DNA of 7,749 nt from DASXTB01 sp036505615 (GTDB lineage: Bacteria > Acidobacteriota > UBA6911 > JACQSX01), in NCBI GenBank assembly GCA_036505615.1, contig DASXTB010000471.1, positions 1 to 7,749 of the forward strand, read 5' to 3'. A program made the position numbers and the translations under genes. Under the pieces are notes generated by a model, which did not search any database, was not told where the DNA came from, and saw nothing but the letters and a program-made list of their open reading frames with translations. Positions 6,543 through 7,749 of the stretch are shown here, in pieces (within the stretch, counting starts at the first letter, position 1; each line of letters opens with the position of its first letter).

Positions 6543-7749
6543 ATGTTAAATCAAGTCAAGACATACAGAAATGCAACCGAAGAGGTCCTACTATCGGACC
6601 CAATAGCCGAAAAAGCTGATTCTGTGCCCGGCATTGCATTTGCCGCCACGGGGAGAATTTCCAAGAAAAAGATTTGGATTGATATAGACAACTCTCCCCA
6701 CGTTCCCTTTTTTTTGCCGATCATCGAAGAATTGAAAAGGCGGGATATTGAGTTGATTCTGACTGCCCGAAACATGTATCAAGTCTGCGAACTTCTGGAA
6801 TTTTTTAATCTTCCCTGTAAGGTGATCGGCGGCCACGCCGGAAAAAATAAGCTGCTGAAGATCCTGTGCAACTGCCTGCGGGCGGTTCAACTGTACCCGA
6901 CAGTCAACAAGTTTCGCCCGGATTTGGCCCTCTCCCATGGCTCTAGAGCTCAAGTTCTCATATGCAAAGCACTGGGCATACCAACGCTTATGATCCATGA
7001 TTACGAATACAGCATAAAGACAGGCTTTGTTGAAGCCGACTGGATCCTTATGCCTGATGTGATCCCCGACGGGGTCATGAGCAAAAGGAAAAAAGTAATA
7101 CTGAGATATCCCGGTCTGAAGGAAGACGTGTATATACATCGGTTTCAGCCGGATCGATCGATTCTTTCCCGCCTTGGCATCTCCGCCGAAGAGGTGGTTG
7201 TGACTTTACGCCCGCCTGCCACCCAGGCACATTACCATAGCCCTGAGAGTGACCTACTATTTGCGGAAACACTCCGGTTTTTGGCGGACAAACCACATAT
7301 ACGAGTGGTCCTTCTTCCTCGAAACGCCAAGCAAAAAAAACAGCTGCGAAAGGACTGGGCCGCGCTAATCGCTGCTGGACGCGTGCTGATTCCTGAAGCT
7401 CCTGTGAACGGGCTCAATCTCATCTGGTTTTCCGATTTGGTAATCAGTGGGGGCGGCACGATGAGTCGCGAGGCCGCAGCGTTAGGTGTTCCAGTTTACA
7501 GTATCTTTCGCGGCACGATTGGAGCAGTGGATCAGAGTCTAGCGCATCAGGGTCGACTCACGCTCATTGAAAATCCTCGAGATATTCAAACCAAGATAAG
7601 CTTGGGTCGATGGAATCGACCGCTTCGGCCGGAGAATTGCAATCGCCCCGCTCTTCAAAGTATCGTCAACCACGTTCTCACGATTACCGGCATTACGAAG
7701 CCGGTGACAACACGGAATGTAATCCAATGGAAATATCTGAGCACGCGCT
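6543..7749 (+). CDS. DUF354 family protein (GT-B-like), 3' end beyond the window
   Basis: The frame is open from 6537 (after an in-frame TAG at 6534) to the last base and encodes at least 402 residues. From residue 41 the sequence matches the DUF354 opening (KKIWIDIDNSPHVPFFLPII), then SHGSRAQVLICKALGIP (131-147), IHDYEYS, and a C-terminal VISGGGTMSREAAALGVP (300-317). The last resembles the nucleotide-sugar site of GT-B enzymes such as MurG and UDP-GlcNAc 2-epimerase. DUF354 proteins are usually near 340-350 residues, so few residues are probably missing on the right. The function is not established; in this locus a role as glycosyltransferase or sugar-nucleotide enzyme is inference. The ATG at 6543 gives a 40-residue N-terminal extension without recognisable features and lacks a good ribosome site; the GTG at 6624 is an alternative. 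Two 8-base homopolymers (T at 6708-6715, A at 7333-7340) lie in the frame, which is intact. Confidence 0.87.
   Translation, partial: MLNQVKTYRNATEEVLLSDPIAEKADSVPGIAFAATGRISKKKIWIDIDNSPHVPFFLPIIEELKRRDIELILTARNMYQVCELLEFFNLPCKVIGGHAGKNKLLKILCNCLRAVQLYPTVNKFRPDLALSHGSRAQVLICKALGIPTLMIHDYEYSIKTGFVEADWILMPDVIPDGVMSKRKKVILRYPGLKEDVYIHRFQPDRSILSRLGISAEEVVVTLRPPATQAHYHSPESDLLFAETLRFLADKPHIRVVLLPRNAKQKKQLRKDWAALIAAGRVLIPEAPVNGLNLIWFSDLVISGGGTMSREAAALGVPVYSIFRGTIGAVDQSLAHQGRLTLIENPRDIQTKISLGRWNRPLRPENCNRPALQSIVNHVLTITGITKPVTTRNVIQWKYLSTR
6708..6715 (+). repeat. T8 homopolymer inside the DUF354 gene
   Basis: Eight consecutive T in the codons for Pro-Phe-Phe-Leu near the start of the conserved domain. 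A one-base slip would truncate the protein early. This is one of the two longest homopolymers noticed in the window. Confidence 0.6.
7333..7340 (+). repeat. A8 homopolymer inside the DUF354 gene
   Basis: Eight consecutive A in the codons for Gln-Lys-Lys in the middle of the C-terminal half. Slippage here would remove the predicted nucleotide-sugar site. Confidence 0.6.

Overview
The window is a contiguous, all-plus-strand block of exopolysaccharide (EPS) assembly and export genes, cut by the window at both ends. Seven genes are supported: the 3' end of an SLBB-type outer-membrane polysaccharide export (OPX/Wza-like) protein, an outer-membrane beta-barrel protein, a Wzz/GumC-like chain-length protein, an ExeA-type AAA ATPase, a stand-alone CpsD/CapB-type tyrosine autokinase, a polyprenyl-phosphate sugar-phosphate transferase with an unusual N-terminal domain, and a DUF354 (GT-B-like) protein that runs off the right edge. 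Composition looks moderate in GC (about half, judged by eye). The protein types and their order resemble EPS loci of Acidobacteriota and the EPS core of exosortase (XrtA/PEP-CTERM) loci of other Gram-negative bacteria. A didermic bacterium is secure because there are outer-membrane proteins; Acidobacteriota is a moderate-confidence inference from family resemblance, not from a marker gene.

Layout: 1-341 OPX 3' end; 341-1663 barrel, sharing one base with the OPX stop; 1666-3270 chain-length protein, 2 bases after the barrel; 3291-4235 ATPase after 20 bases; 4261-5148 kinase after 25 bases. These five look like one translationally coupled transcription unit. A 151-base gap (5149-5299) then precedes the sugar transferase (5300-6454), which has the best Shine-Dalgarno site in the window. 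An 88-base gap (6455-6542) precedes the DUF354 gene (6543 to beyond 7749). No intrinsic terminator, tRNA, rRNA, CRISPR array or mobile element was seen.

How the genes probably work together: the sugar transferase loads the first sugar phosphate onto undecaprenyl phosphate in the inner membrane. Glycosyltransferases outside the window, and possibly the DUF354 protein, extend the repeat unit. The chain-length protein and the separate BY-kinase control polymerisation. The OPX protein and the adjacent barrel form the periplasmic and outer-membrane exit. The ExeA-like ATPase recurs in such loci but its role in export is not established.

The observations most worth a second look are the coupled OPX plus separate beta-barrel (a split outer-membrane exit), the degenerate GGDEF-like domain on the sugar transferase, the chain-length protein that keeps a kinase-style linker but ends in a third membrane helix, and the mini-ORFs and anti-SD-like sequence in front of the kinase and transferase genes. 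None of these proves a new system; they are testable variations on a known Wzx/Wzy-type EPS machine.
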